From Aristolochia californica (Eukaryota; Streptophyta; Magnoliopsida; Piperales; Aristolochiaceae): 64,000 nucleotides of DNA. The notes under the pieces were generated by a model, which searched no databases, had not been told where the DNA came from, and was given only the letters and a program-made list of their open reading frames with translations. Positions within the stretch are counted from its first letter, which is position 1; each line of letters begins with the position of its first letter. The stretch covers positions 6,760,501-6,824,500 of the forward strand of contig JARWKL010000011.1 in NCBI GenBank assembly GCA_029961685.1, given 5' to 3'. Both the position numbers and the translations under genes were made by a program. This document shows positions 20,694 through 33,329 of this stretch, piece by piece.

Positions 20694-21087
20694 TGTTGAA
20701 TTTATGGAAAAGGGAAATACTTCATTGACTTCATTAACTTATTATAATCAGAGTACATGAACCTCTATTTATAATAGAGGAAGGTAGTAGAGTCCAATTA
20801 CAGTAAAACTACCTTTGTTCCAATTACACCCAAACTCTAACACTTAAAGATAAGTCCTAGCATAATTAAATAACTCAATATATATAAAAGACAAACATAA
20901 CTCAAACTAGAACTCTTCTAGGACGTGACCAAAAGATAAAGATGCCTTTGTAAGTCCTTCTTGATCTTCCAACTTATGTGATAAGGACGCCAGCTTGTGG
21001 TAATCATGGTGGGTCCTACTTCTTATGTGTTTGGGCCCATCTTGTAGGCCTTCCTTGGTCGTGTGGGCTTGGGCCTATCTTCGAACA
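20694..21087 (-). repeat. Solo E-family LTR inserted in Copia-4 protease
   Basis: 394 bp from TGTTGAATTTATGG to TCTTCGAACA, flanked by a perfect 5-bp duplication ACTCA (20,689-20,693 and 21,088-21,092). Removing it restores the order of the protease-region codons on both sides. It contains the TATA dyad at 20,762-20,780. Confidence 0.9.
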
Positions 21088-21092
21088 ACTCA

Positions 21093-21785
21093 GGGTCTCC
21101 TTGTCTTTCACAAAAAAATTGTTGCCATAGCTTACGGTTCTCAAACTAAAGTTCTAGGGAAAGGATACACTTTCGTTACACCATCTCTTCCGCTCACAGA
21201 TATTCTGTTTGTTCCTACTTTTCCTTTGAACCTTTTATCTGTTAGTCAGCTCACAAATTTTTTTAATTGCTCTATCACCTTCTCACCTGCTTCTTATGTT
21301 TTTTAGGATCTTGTAATGAAGCAGGTGATCGGTGGAGGCCATGAACAAGGAGGGCTCTTCTACCTAGATGTGCCTCGAATAAATATTGTTTCAACCAGTG
21401 GAATCGAGATTAGTCTATGGCACAACCGGTTGGGACATCCATTTGCACAATCTCTTCATCATCTTTTTCCTACTCTTAAAGAAGGCCAAAATTAAATTGT
21501 GATGTCTGTCAACTGAGCAAACATCGGAGAACTACATACTCATCGAGTCCAGAACTTAAAAGTGTTACCCCTTTTTAATTGATTCATATAGATGTATGGG
21601 GATTCTTGAGTGTCTCAAATATTTCCAAAGTCAAGTGTTTTATTACATTTATTGATGACTTTACTTGTACCACCTAGGTATTTCTTTTGAAAAAACGTTT
21701 TGAAATACCATCCATATTTAAGTATTTTCATGCTATGGTATTCACTCAATTTGGTTAGAAAATAAAAGTACTCTGGTATGATAAT
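21093..21785 (+). pseudogene. Copia-4 pol remnant (protease end, GAG-pre-integrase, integrase start)
   Basis: Landmarks: AYGSQTKVLGKGYTFVTPSL, DILFVPTFPLNLLSVSQLT, LWHNRLGHP (integrase zinc-binding start) and, with many stops, the first integrase Asp region. Similarity ends near the expected SDN motif at about 21,780. Reverse transcriptase and RNase H are absent: the element lost its 3' half. Confidence 0.75.
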
Positions 21786-22857
21786 ATGGGTGTTTTTAAG
21801 TCCACTGAGACTTTTTATTGGTAGCATTGATTTTTTTTATCACCGTCTTGTGAATGACAGGTCTTGTCCATTTTAGTGATTATTATCACTATATTTGCTC
21901 AAAATCATTTGAGGTTGGTTTTGACATATGTTTTATCACCCATTTCTACCTTTTGAGAGTTTGTGCCTGATTTCATACTTATCCTTGGGACACAATGATG
22001 GAGGTGCTAATTAATACATCTATGGTATTTGTTTGAAGATGGGATCACTGCCATTACCTCCCAGCTTAAGGGGGAGTGTTGAAAGATATGGATATGTTGG
22101 AGTATCATTAATGTAATTAGAGTGTTATTGATGTAATTAGTTTATGTTTTTTGTCCCTTCTTCATTTTTACAAGGGTGAAGGGTATAATTATAATATTGA
22201 TACTTTTTTCATCTATAGATAGAGGTTAAGGGGGAGGGTTTGGACTAAGTCCATAACCATATTCTTTCTTCTCATTTCTCCCCAACGTGTGCACTCTTCT
22301 TCTTCCTTCTATTCTTTACCTAAGATGTAATATATGGAGTCCTGAAAATCAACCTAAATTCCAAAGAGTCTTTATAAAACATCTTTTCCAGGACTTTCAG
22401 CCACGAAAAGACAAAAACCTTAAAAAAGACTATCGCAGTCCTATTTGAACAATATTGATTGCAACATGATCAGTTCTCTTACTTCCACAACCCAGAAATC
22501 CACAAAATCTATACCATTCTCTTTCTAACTTGTCCATCTAACCAATCATACCTTCTGCTTCTCAATACAAGTGCGTAATCTCGAGTTATAAGCATGATAA
22601 ACTAATAACCTAATTCAGTACTATGCAAATTTGATTTATTCGATAAATTTTTGAGTAAACACTCTTGAAAATATTTTTTGCATTTATTCCACTAGATTGC
22701 TAAGACCAAACTCTTATATTGCAATACAGTTGTAGACTTGCTTGCTCGGAATGCATCCATGCAATCACTGCTTTTTCTTGTGAAATACATGATAATTGTT
22801 AAGCATAAGCATACATATAGCTGTTCTTGGATTCAATTTAAATATGAGGACATGATA
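21786..22857 (+). repeat. Stray piece of the unit A spacer, split by a Copia end
   Basis: 21,786-21,937 and 22,569-22,857 match 11,184-11,340 and 11,340-11,632 of unit A. Between them lies about 630 bp including an LTR. Thus the spacer sequence exists outside the main units. Confidence 0.65.
22077..22353 (+). repeat. Copia 3' LTR (family fused to FAR1 in units A-C)
   Basis: A polypurine tract (cttaagggggag) precedes TGTTGAAAGATATGG. The LTR ends gaaaatcaac. Its second half (from ggactaagtcc) is the sequence fused to FAR1 at 8,041, 13,230 and 49,693. It includes a TATA-like ctatagatagagg. Confidence 0.75.
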
Positions 22858-23481
22858 TAACACTTAATTACATCTTATACTACTCACTATCTTAATTACA
22901 TGATATACCACTTGAATTTCTTCAACAGATTCATATGAAACCCATGTAGTGATTAAGATGGACATGAATTTCAAAATTTAAGTTGAGTATGTCCATGTTG
23001 ACATGAGTCAATCACTTGAGCCATAAGCACTTAATTCAACAAGAAGTATAGATCAAGATTAATCACAATACCACTAATATACATAACCTTACTTAAGAAC
23101 AACCAATGTTATTTCCAATATGTGTCAACTAAATTCAGATTGTGTTGGAAGCTTACATAATCTTTCCTTGACATGTCATTGACTAATGATAATCTAATGT
23201 TCCTTGATCCAATGGTTACTAATGTGCTAGCTTATATAGGATTTTGATTTTCATTAAAATTCCTAGTCTACAAAACCTAGTCAAGGATTGGTATATGTTG
23301 TTAAATGATGAAACTATTTATGAATCAATCCTTAAAACCGAGACTAATATAAAAAAATCTTTGAAATGACATGAACATCAGATTTAGAGTTTGATTTGCA
23401 CTATTCATGTCTCACAAGTAATTAAGATGATTTTCATTTAGTATATAGCTTGGCTCAAAGAATATAATCCTTGCTAGAAGA

Positions 23482-24187
23482 TCAACTGACCTTGGGTACC
23501 CAAATTTGTTTGGATCCCGTTATCTCAACTTTTGAAGTCAAATTTAGGTTTGCCTTGAAAATATGAATTTGCTTCACGTCACTCAACTTTGGTCTTCTAG
23601 CTGAGCACTTAAATGCATACTGGCCTACTATGGTTCCACTTTTATAGCGTGAATCATTATGCATTTGTCTTATGAGAACTACTAGATTTTCTTTCTATTC
23701 TAATCTCAGGGAACTTAGCTCTAACTTCTACTTTTCTCACTTTAGGAATATGATATTATGATTAACCATGTGTGACTTTTTCTAAAGTTAATTTCTCTAA
23801 AGCCTAAAATAAGTGAAGGGCTTTTATTTCAGCTACACATTTGTAGGATTTTAGCAAATTGTGTTCTTCTTGAAGTTCTAAAATCCTAGAGCAAAAATCA
23901 TCATTTTTATTTCTTAATTCATGAATGTTTAAAGAAAGGAGTTCAAGTTTCTCAAATTCTAAGATGAGCCTGTCAGTTTCTTTTCTAAGTTCTACCTTCG
24001 AGGATCAATCAACTTTCAAGGGTTCAATTTTCTTTTCTAATTTTAAAATTTTCCTCAAATTTTTTGTTTGTTAAATTTTTGTTTTCCTTTTTGTTTTCTT
24101 CTAAGTGAGGACATTGATTCATCTAGTTGTCTCATGTGTTCTTCCTTGTGTGATTCCTCACAAATATCTGTTAAGTTGTGGAGCCTA
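23482..24187 (-). pseudogene. Copia gag C-terminal region
   Basis: The 60-codon frame ending this block reads GTIVGQYAFKCSARRPKLSD and ends SKQIWVPKVS. The QIWVPK motif is typical of the gag-protease border of plant Copia elements with long gags. Upstream the frame is Lys/Glu/Asn-rich, suggesting a former coiled coil, and is interrupted by many stops. Confidence 0.55.
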
Positions 24188-24199
24188 ATCAATGCCTTA

Positions 24200-24645
24200 C
24201 ATTGAGTCAATACATGGATCAACCTTCATGGTAAGGTCTTTGTGGTGGTTGGAAAGGAAGCAGGGAGCCCCCGAAAGCTCCACGATATATTGATTGTTGT
24301 TTTATTAAGGGTAGTTTAGAGATTTCACTCTTGTATTGCAGTTGCCCTAGTTTTCTCTTTATAATTGGGGGCCGCCACTATTAGAATTTTATCATCATTG
24401 TGGAGAATCATCTGTTGCAGTCTGAGAGAGATTAGAGAAAAATACTTATAAGTGTGTGCAATTTCTTTTGTTAACTATTTTATCTTTATAGTAGATTACT
24501 GCATCGGCGAAAGACAGGACGTAGTCTCACCTTGAGGCGAAGTTGTATAATTTTTGTTCTATTTTCATGGTTGCATTTTTCTTCCTCTGCGATTATTATT
24601 ATTGCTATAGTTAGTTTGAAATTAAGGCATCTAATTCCTAACACT
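24200..24645 (+). repeat. Putative solo LTR inside the gag remnant
   Basis: Interrupts the gag frame. It is more GC-balanced than its surroundings, with a promoter-like tctttataattgggggc and an end of taattcctaaca. The left edge and a target-site duplication were not found. Confidence 0.35.
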
Positions 24646-24729
24646 ATCACTCTCTGAACTTTCATCTCAATATGAAATGATGTTTCCTACTAAGCATGAG
24701 CAAATGCAATCTTCAGTGCCTATAATGTC

Positions 24730-25100
24730 ACTTCGTGTAGTGCACTCAAGAATGTGAAGGGTCATATTTCGTGCTCCTAGAAAAATCAGATTCTAGTTTA
24801 TCCCATAAATCCTTAGCTGATTTAAGAAATGAAAAGGAATCTACCAATTGATCATTTTCGGAACTAGGAATGAGTTCCATAGTCTTAGCATTGCCATCAA
24901 GTTTTGCAATGTCCAAGTCATCCCAATCACATATTTGTTTTGGAATAAATCTTCCTTATACGTTTTGGGATGGGACGAAGGGTTCATTGATGATTGGTTC
25001 CCATAATTCAAATCCAATGGGTTATAAGAAAATTTTCATTCTAATTTTCCACCATTGGTATTGTGAACTATCAAGCATAGGAGCAAAATAGGGACCCCAA
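24730..25100 (-). pseudogene. Copia gag N-terminal fragment (UBN2-like)
   Basis: Minus-strand codons give YQWWKIRMKIFL, then (after a stop) GFELWEPIINEPFVPSQNV, DWDDLDIAKLDGNAKTMELI and SAKDLWDKLES. This follows the pattern of plant Copia gag (YxxWKxRM...LW...A...hxxxSAKEhWDxLE). Two in-frame stops are visible. Confidence 0.65.
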
Positions 25101-25869
25101 TCATCTTGGAACAAAATGTCTACTTAAGATAGCACTAAAATCAATTAGGACTTTGATTTCATTGTTTGGCCTACTCTAAAACAAATTGTTGGCCCTGGTG
25201 GCTTTTCAAGAGAAGGGTCAATTGAAACATTAAAATAAAAAATTGGTGCATAGTGAAAATTAACATGGTTAAGAAATTAAATAAGAAAACACCATAAGAG
25301 AACACATAAATTTTCTCTCGATATTTCCTTATTGGTAATCATAACCCAAGAACCCTTATTGGAAAATTATCACTAGTTGCTCTACTACTTGGAAAATTAC
25401 AAGATTAAAAAAATTTTAAACCTCTTTAGGTCAAGTGTAATACCCTACACACTCTTAAAAATCTCTCCGAAAGACATTTCAACTAGATTCTAGCTCTAGT
25501 GGGACTTCTCTTTCTAGAATTGAGATTTTAGACAACCACTTATAAAATTTTAGGAGTAAAAAGAAAGAAAAATAGAAAGCTTTCGCTTATGAGTGGGAGA
25601 AACAACATTCTCATAGTAAGATCTAAGTGTCCAATCCCTTTAAGCACTTCAATAAATTTTCTAGAGTTTAATTGTTCTAGGATGCGTGAGAAATCTTTGA
25701 GAGAGTTGATGAAAATTGCAAAATCTGGCTCTTTTTTCTCAAATGAGGGTTTGAATGAATTTTTCAAATGAAGTGAGTATTGAAAGTACTTGGTTTTCAA
25801 ATGGCTAGTAATTCTTTTAATTGACATTTGGTGGAGTATTTATAAGATTCCTTGCCAAAATAGCCGCTA

Positions 25870-26340
25870 TTTGGTTGTTTACAAAAGTTGACAAACACAT
25901 TGATCAATCAATTGTGCATAACAACTATATTTCTATGAATTTTTACGCTTATTGATTGACTTCAGGATCAATGAATGCATTTTAAATCTCTCAGGATATT
26001 AAATTGATCTATCAATCTTGCTAATCAAGCAATGAAGCTCTCGCTAGAAAAATTAGTATGATGGATTAATATCGTGGGTATGAATGGTCATGTTTTATGT
26101 CCCTTATTGCCATGATTTTGTTTGATCAATCAATATTGTAAGCATGATCAATCATGCCTTATATTTTTCAATGTCTTGAATAGGTATGATCGATCAATCT
26201 TGTAGGAATGATCGATCATACTTTCTAGCTCATTTTGACATAGTTCTATCTTATCGATCAATACTGTAGGTATGATCGATCATGCTTCATATTTTTGCCA
26301 GACTGCAAAAGGAATGATTGATCATGCCAATTGCCAGTTT
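25870..26340. repeat. Dispersed tgatcgatca-type palindromic words
   Basis: The words atgatcgatcat, gatcgatcaat and atgatcaatcatg recur about every 35-70 bases, often spaced by ttgtaggaatg or ctgtaggtatg. It looks like a degenerate tandem repeat with a palindromic core, probably an LTR or leader part. Confidence 0.5.
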
Positions 26341-26440
26341 TCTATAAAAGACTTCTAAGCATGATAAAATTTATCATAAGATTTACTAGCATGTTGTAAA
26401 CTCGGATATGCATCAGTTAAACATGATTTTCAAATCAATG

Positions 26441-26743
26441 TGTTAGAAGATGGGCTCAAGCCCACACGTCCAAGGAAAGAAAGCCCACACCCAAGAGGTG
26501 GCATATTGATAAATAAGAAGACTTCTCGTAAAAATGGCATGAAGTTGTAAATACTTGTCTCTTTAATGTCTCTTATTTTATAATGTTGTAGCCCTAAGGG
26601 CATTGTAAAATGCTATAAATAAAGGCCCTTGGCGAAGAGGTACATTAAAGCTCTCTCCCTTGGTGGTTGATCTCTCCTCTCTCTCTTCTCCTTCTTCTCC
26701 TTACTTTGGTTGAAGTTCTTTTCATGGGATCCTAAATTCTACA
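26441..26743 (+). repeat. Copia-1 5' LTR
   Basis: 303 bp, TGTTAGAAGATGGGC to cctaaattctaca, with ctataaataaaggc as TATA region and a CT-rich 3' part. The perfect primer site tggtatcagagc follows directly. Confidence 0.85.
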
Positions 26744-26872
26744 TGGTATCAGAGCTTAAAGTTTAGAATCCCCCATGTTAAAGTATACGAGGAAAAATTT
26801 ATGAAGATCTCATACAAGTTACTCATGAAGGAAGGAATCCAACCATGAAGAGATAAGTCCTTTCCAGTTATT

Positions 26873-27174
26873 TGTTAAACACCAAGCCAATATTACCCAA
26901 ATACCAGCCTGTTAGCAGCAGAAGACATAAGTACTTAACCTAGAAACATAACAGTACACCCCACCCTCCCGAGCCGATGACCACGGCGGCATTAACACAG
27001 CTACGAGAGCCTTTGGGGAACGTCCGGGGATTGCAGTCACCCGCGCACGCGGGGAGTCGAACTCGGGATGTAGCACCTGCTCTGATACCAAATATTAAGC
27101 ACCTAGCAAATATTACCCAAAAGACTGGCTTGTTAGGAGCATAAGGCATATGTACTTAACCCAGGAACATAACA
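26873..27174 (-). mobile_element. TRIM-like element in the Copia-1 leader
   Basis: Only 302 bp: LTRs 26,873-26,953 (81 bp) and 27,093-27,174 (82 bp), each ending cataaca, flanked by the perfect duplication TTATT (26,868-26,872 and 27,175-27,179). The complement of the primer site (gctctgatacca, 27,079-27,090) lies 2 bases from the right LTR. A purine-rich tract (complement of ccccaccctccc) lies by the left LTR. No coding capacity. The 139-bp internal part is GC-rich and holds a tRNA-like T-arm word (complement of gagtcgaactcggg). Confidence 0.85.
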
Positions 27175-27179
27175 TTATT

Positions 27180-28127
27180 ATTTACACATTTTCTTTGCTA
27201 TATGTTGAGCCTTTGATCTCTGGATTACATCTAGAAATGATGACCTTCATATGAACAGTTGTGAAGGTTAATTCTTTGTGTTAAGAAGATGTTATAATCT
27301 TGGTCTTCTTGTAGCTAAATTACAAGTTTGATCAAGATTGGTCGTTACAAGTTGTTTTATCAAGATTGATGATTTGAGAAGAGGATGCTTATGTGATGGA
27401 AATGATTTGAGCTTCAGTTACTGACATGTGACTTGGCTAGATTTCCTATGAGTTGGACTTCGAGCACACGTTGTTGCAAGTCCTCTTACACTTGGTGCTG
27501 CTCATGTGGTCTATTTTATTTAGTTGGTGCATCAGCATGTGTTTAAATTCTAGCATGATGAAAATTCATGTACGTGCCTCTACTATTTTGCTGCCTACTC
27601 TATTCTCCTAAATTCCAGCACTTGGTTATTTGGAAGTTGGATTTTCCCTATGAGTTGAAATTTATAAGAGACCTTATTTGCTATAAATGATATCATAGAA
27701 GGAAAAGTGTGGTTCTTAAGTAATTAGCCACGATTTTGGAAATTTGGGTTAAGGCATGTGTTTTCACTCTATCCTCTTCAGATTTCTTTTTCTTTAAGGT
27801 TATAAGAGGATTTGATTCATTTCTAGATGGTAACTCCACTTAACATAGACACGAATTTTTTTATGATTTAGTACCTGATTTTGTGGATAAGATTCTATAT
27901 CTCAATTTGCAAGTGGCTGATTTGGTACAAGGATTCTTCGAGTTGAATTAGTGGATTTTTTTTAGAAGATCTTCCCCTATTTGGTCTATTTGGGACATTC
28001 GGATTGACTTATTTGGCAGTCTATGCGTGATTTTAAAGTGACTTCCCACCTCGGTTTTACTCACTCTTAAACTTGGATAATCTGTAATTGGATCTTAAGT
28101 GTGTTTTAAGCATTTGTTTGCTTCAAG
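27180..28127 (+). other. Copia-1 leader
   Basis: Non-coding 5' leader between the TRIM and the gag start, resembling the Copia-2 leader (32,248-33,140) in short words such as aggattgatg. No gene seen. Confidence 0.6.
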
Positions 28128-29383
28128 ATGGATGCTGAAAATACAAGTGGTAAGAGGGACATACTCAAAATTACTACTATTCTCTTAAGGGGACTATCAA
28201 ATTATCTTAGTTGGTCTCAATCGGTAAGAAGGGTTCTTATTACTCGAGACCTTCTCGGTCACTTAACCAAACCTTCTCCACCGATTGATGAAGAAGATCT
28301 ATCCTATCTCAAGTAGGTTAAGAATGACAATTTGGTTATTAGTTGGCTTATTAATAGTATGGAAGAGCATGTACTCAATTGTCCACTTAGAATTAGCCAA
28401 AGAGATTTGGTACACTTGTGCTAAGTTATATTGTAGTATGGCTTCTTTACAAAAGTTATTTGATATATTGCAAAAAATGCTCAATACTAAGCAAGAGGAC
28501 AATATTCATGAATTTTTGGCTTGGTTTCAAGGTTTCCTTCAAGAGTGGAAGATCACTCAACCATACTCCAATATTTCAGTTCAAGAGAGGTAAAGGTAAG
28601 CTTTAGCAGCAGTAATTTGTTTGACAAATATCAAGCCATACCTTGAAATTTCTAAGACTCAACTCCTTAGCTCCTTCGCACCACCATCCTTTGATGAAAT
28701 AAGTGCTACATTCTGCGAATCCATAGTCCATCTCTTAGCTCACATAATGATGCTCCATCGGCAATGTATTCAGGTAATAGAGGTACATCATCCTCCAACC
28801 GAGGATGCGGCAAAAATTTTAAAAGAGGTCGAACAAGAGGTGGTAGAACCGGCCCTACCTACTCTCGCACAAAGACTCGCATATGCACCTATTGTGGTGG
28901 TCAAAACCACCTTGTGAAAAATTGTTGGAAGCTTAAAGGAAAATCGGAATGGGCCATAGCTACTTCAGCCTCTATTAAAATTGATAAACAGGAAGATAAG
29001 TCTGAATCACAAACTAAGATGATGACTCTCACTCATGAAGACTATGAAACATTTCAGAAAATGAAATCATTTATGGAGTCTTCCCTTACATCTTTTACCT
29101 ACGGTTGTTACCACTATTGCTTCAGGTATGCTTTCTTCCACTTTTTCCTTTTCATCTTGGATAATAGACTGCGGGGCCTCTGAATATCTCTTAGGTAATA
29201 AACACAAGCTCAATTCTTTATCTTCGTGTATTCCCAATAAGTTTGTTACTATCGCTAATGGAACCAAAACAAAAGTAGTTGACAAGAGATCATCTTCTAT
29301 TACACTCTTTATCCGACTTCAAGATGTGCTATTTGTTCCTCAATTCCCTTTAAACTTACTTTCGGTAGGTCAGCTTTAAAAAC
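28128..29383 (+). pseudogene. Copia-1 gag and protease start
   Basis: Gag starts MDAENTSGKRDILKITTILL and contains SNYLSWSQSVRRVLITRDLL, a zinc knuckle CTYCGGQNHLVKNCW (about 28,882-28,926) and the protease motif WIIDCGASEYLLGN (Ser of DSGAS replaced by Cys). It then runs DVLFVPQFPLNLLSVGQL up to the E2 insertion. An in-frame TAG near 28,314 and two frameshifts break it. Confidence 0.8.
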
Positions 29384-31582
29384 TGTTGAGTTTATGGAAA
29401 AGAAAAATACTTCATTGACTTGTTGTAATAAAAGTACATGAACCTCTATTTATAATAAAGGAAGTTAGTAGAGTCCAATTACAATAAAACTACCTTTGTC
29501 CCAGTTACACCCAAACTCGAACACTTAAAGATAAGTCACAGCATAATTAAATAACTTAATATAGATAAAAAGACAAGCATAACTTAAACTAGAATTCTTC
29601 TAGGACGTGACCATAAGATAAAGATGCCTTTGTGAGTTCTTCTTGATCTTCCAACTTATGTGATAAGGATGCCAACTCGCGGTAATCATGGTGGGTCCTA
29701 CTTCTTATGGGCTTGGGCCCATCTTGTGGGCCTTCTTTGGTCGTGTGACCCATCTTATTATATTCTTAGATATGTGGGCCTTCCTTGGTCGTGTGAGCTT
29801 GGGTCCTATCTTCCAACACTCCCCCTCAAGATAGGGGTGAGAGAACATCAAGAACTCCCAACTTGCTGCAAATGACGTATAAAATCTTTTTGTATAAAAT
29901 GGCAGTCCACCAATCTTCCAACACTTCCCCTCACACTGGTGTTCTCTTCCTTGAGACCCAGCTGGCCAATTCAGGGGGGTATAACATTGATGTAATAATA
30001 AGTTCCTCTCTCATGGTGTCCCAACCATTGACACTTGATATTTTTAATGGGGTATTAATTTCCTCCGTTATGGAATCCTAACCATTGACACTTGATATTT
30101 TTGACGGGGTATTAAGTTCCTTCGTCATGGAATCCCCACCATTGACATTTTTGAAATTTTTTATGGGGACAAATAAATAATGGTATGAGACCCCTTCTTC
30201 TTCAATAATAATGTCCCCAAAGAGACATAATAGCCGCAACTGAATATAACATGACCATTTTCCAACACATATAACACAAACCAAATAATAAACTTTGTAA
30301 AAGAACCCATGAAATAATCTGATATAAAAATTTGTTCTTAGATACACGAGCTTCACTTGTGCTCCCCCTCTCTTGAATATTTTGGTTACATAAACTTTAT
30401 CCACAACATCTGGAATAAAATACCTCTTTCTTGTATTTCTTGTACTTCTACCCCTCAAGCTAGGAGGTAATGGCAGTGATCCTAGCTTGAACCAAACATC
30501 ATAGATGCAACAATAAGCCCAAATAACAGAGAAGTAGTAATAAGACCTCAAACCAGGGAGAATTGAGATATTTTCCTAATATAGCAACTCAAAAAGTGAC
30601 ACAAAAAAATCGGCTTAAATTCGGATTTTTCAATGTAACAGGATACCAGCATGACCTTTGATTCTTCCAGTGCGAATATATCTTTAAATATAGATCAGAT
30701 TGAAATAAAATTTTCTCATTTCTAAAAGTAGACTTAAATAAATTTCATCCAAGTATAAATTCACTTCATAAAATATAATTATCAGAAGATAAATAATCTA
30801 ATAGATTTCGGTCTCTGTCATCTGGCCGAACTAAATATTGTTTCTCCTTTTTTTGCCAGAATAGCCTTTGACTCTTCTAAGATCAATATCTCCTCATAAA
30901 AAATAATACCTAGAATTGGTTGAATAGGTAAGAAAAAAGACTTATAGATCTTTCTTTTGATATATAATTCTCCATATAAAGTTTCTTTCTTGATAGCATA
31001 AAATACCTCTGAAGTTGAAGCTTTCTACTGCTACACGAACCTCTTTTTCAATCTGACCTTTGCTTCTTAAAATATTGATTTCTCTTTGTAGATAACTAAG
31101 ATAAAAAATTGGTTGAATAGGTAAAAAATACACTTATAGATATTTATTTTGATATATATTTCTTCATATAAAGTCTAGTTCTTGATAGCAAAAAATACCT
31201 CGGAATCTGAAACTTTCTGCTGCTGCTCGAACCTTTTTTCAATCTGACCTTTACACATTAAAATATCTATATCTCTCTGTAAATAACTCATATCTAAAAA
31301 AATAATTTTTCCTTTGGAAATTAGACTCAAATATCTTTCCGTCAATATATAATTTACAATATTAAAAACTCTGTATAGAGGTAAAAAATTAATAGCAAAC
31401 TATGGGTGTAGGGACTGAAAAACAATAACTACGAACCTTGACATAGGGTTAGCGTTTAGAGAAAATGATCTCATTATCTCTGTGGGTTGACCAAGTCAAC
31501 TCACAGAACCTACTTTGATACCATGTTGAATTTATGGAAAATATAAATACTTCATTGACTTGTTGTAATCAAAGTACATGAA

Positions 31583-31601
31583 CCTCTATTTATAATAGAG
31601 G
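31583..31601 (-). promoter_or_regulatory. E2 right-LTR TATA dyad
   Basis: cctctatttataatagagg, identical to the copies at 14,951 and 20,762. The left LTR of E2 has one change in an arm (cctctatttataataaagg). Confidence 0.5.
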
Positions 31602-32247
31602 AAGTAGTAGAGTCTAATTAACTACCTTTGTCCCAATTACACCCAAACTCTAACACTTAAAGATAAGTCCTAACATAATTAAATAACTTAATATAGATAA
31701 AAGACAAGCATATCTTAAACTAGAACTCTTCTAGGACGTGACCATAAGATAAAGATGCCTTTGTGAGTCCTTCTTGATCTTCCAACTTAAGTGATAAGGA
31801 TGCCAACTCGTGGTAATCATGGTGGGTCCTACTTCTTATGGGCTTTATTGGAAGATGGGCTCAAGCCCACGAGCTCAAGACAAGAAGCCCACACGTCAAA
31901 GGAGTGGCATATGTGTAAAATATGGTACTTTTCATGAAGATGGCATAAAGTGTAAATATGTGTTCCTTTTATGTGTTTTATTTTATCAAGTTGTAGCCCT
32001 AAGGGCATTGTAAAACTATAAATAAAGGCATTGGCTAAGAGGTAGGGCATTGAAGCACTCTCCTCTCTTTCCACAAATTCATACAGCCCTCATTTTTCTT
32101 TTTGACGCAACCCTCTTCTTCCTTAATCCAAAATCTCTCCTTCCACGTTCTTCTTGTTCTCTTCTCCTTCTCTCTTCTTCTTCTTCTTATTTCTTGTTGA
32201 TCTAAAGTTCCTTTCATGAGATCCTAAATTCTACATGGTATCAGACC

Positions 32248-33140
32248 AAGGAGTTTAGGATCTCTTCATGGAGTTATTATGAAATCTGTTCAAGAAGTTG
32301 TAAAAGGAGTTCAGTCAAGAAGAGATAAGTTCATACTCTTCTTATTTACGTTTTTTTTTGTTTCCTTTTCTTATTTACATACTCCTTTTTAATGTTTTTC
32401 TTTACTTCTTGAATTTTGAGTCACATCAAGTCAAGATAAATCTTTATATGTTGTAAAGATTTATTTTTATGACTAAATTGATGTTATAATCTTGATTCCT
32501 TGTAAATCAATTTTACAAGAGTGATCAAGATCATTTGTTGTTTGCATCTTATTAAGATTGATGGGTGAAATTCAATTACCTTTATGTAATTTGGATCCAT
32601 CTCATTTGAGGTAGAATTCCAACACATGTTGTTGTATCTTCTCCTACTTAAGGTTGCTCATGGGTTTGTGTTATGTTGTTGGATGCCCATTATATGTTTG
32701 ATGAAATTCCAGCAGTCATTTACCCTTTGTAGTTCCGTTTTTTTTTTAACTTCAACAATTGAATTTCTTTTTACGTTGAAGTCTCCCATGAGCTGGAGAT
32801 AAATCTCTTCCAAGTGTCTTGGTTTGTTGTTAAATCTTCTCTAAATTTTTGTCTATTGCTTATTTGTGTTGGAGTTTGGATTAAGGCCTAATTGGTTGCC
32901 TCTACTTTCTTCTCTTTGTTCTTATGAATACAAGAGAAGTTGAGTGATGACTGGATGTTATTATCACTTTCTAAAGGCACAAATTTGTTGATAATTTGGT
33001 GTTTTCCCTTGTGAAAGAAATTGGTTCTTGTTCTCTTTTGTTGGTGATTGATTTGGTCTACGGGTTCTTCAAATTACATTGAGTAATTGTTCTTTGAAGA
33101 AGACCTTTTCCCTTGACCTCCATATTTTACTTGCCTCATC
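32248..33140 (+). other. Copia-2 leader
   Basis: Roughly 0.9-kb AT-rich leader between primer site and gag ATG, without coding signs. Confidence 0.6.
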
Positions 33141-33272
33141 ATGGAGATTGGATACAATAGTAATAAGAGTGATATACTCCGTATTACTACAATTCCACTA
33201 AGAGGTCTCTCCAATTACATGAGCTGGTCACAATCGGTTCGGAGGTTTCTTATTACTCGTGACCTATTGAGG
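33141..33272 (+). pseudogene. Copia-2 gag N-terminal stub
   Basis: MEIGYNSNKSDILRITTIPL then SNYMSWSQSVRRFLITRDLL, after which the frame leaves gag at the deletion. The ATG matches the start in Copia-1 and Copia-4. Confidence 0.75.
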
Positions 33273-33329
33273 TTCCATCTTATTTGGTTCCATCTTTAAA
33301 ATGACTTTCTAATTTCAGTTGTGAGGTTT

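Larger units (their letters stand above)
22858..26440 (-). mobile_element. Degenerate minus-strand Copia gag region (SIRE-like appearance)
   Basis: On the minus strand, from right to left: AT-rich leader with tgatcgatca words, a gag N-terminus (24,730-25,100), an inserted piece (24,200-24,645), a coiled-coil-like Lys/Glu/Leu-rich gag part with many stops (23,700-24,187), and a gag C-terminal motif (23,482-23,664). No LTR or pol could be delimited. Confidence 0.5.

Noticed and set aside
25870..26340. CRISPR-like array
   Set aside because: The repeat words are short, palindromic, irregularly spaced and variable, in plant DNA with no cas genes; they fit decayed LTR sequence.
30078..30551. 157-codon frame as an E-family protein (accessory gene)
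   Set aside because: The corresponding parts of E1 and E3 are not open in the same frame, so there is no sign of selection for a protein.
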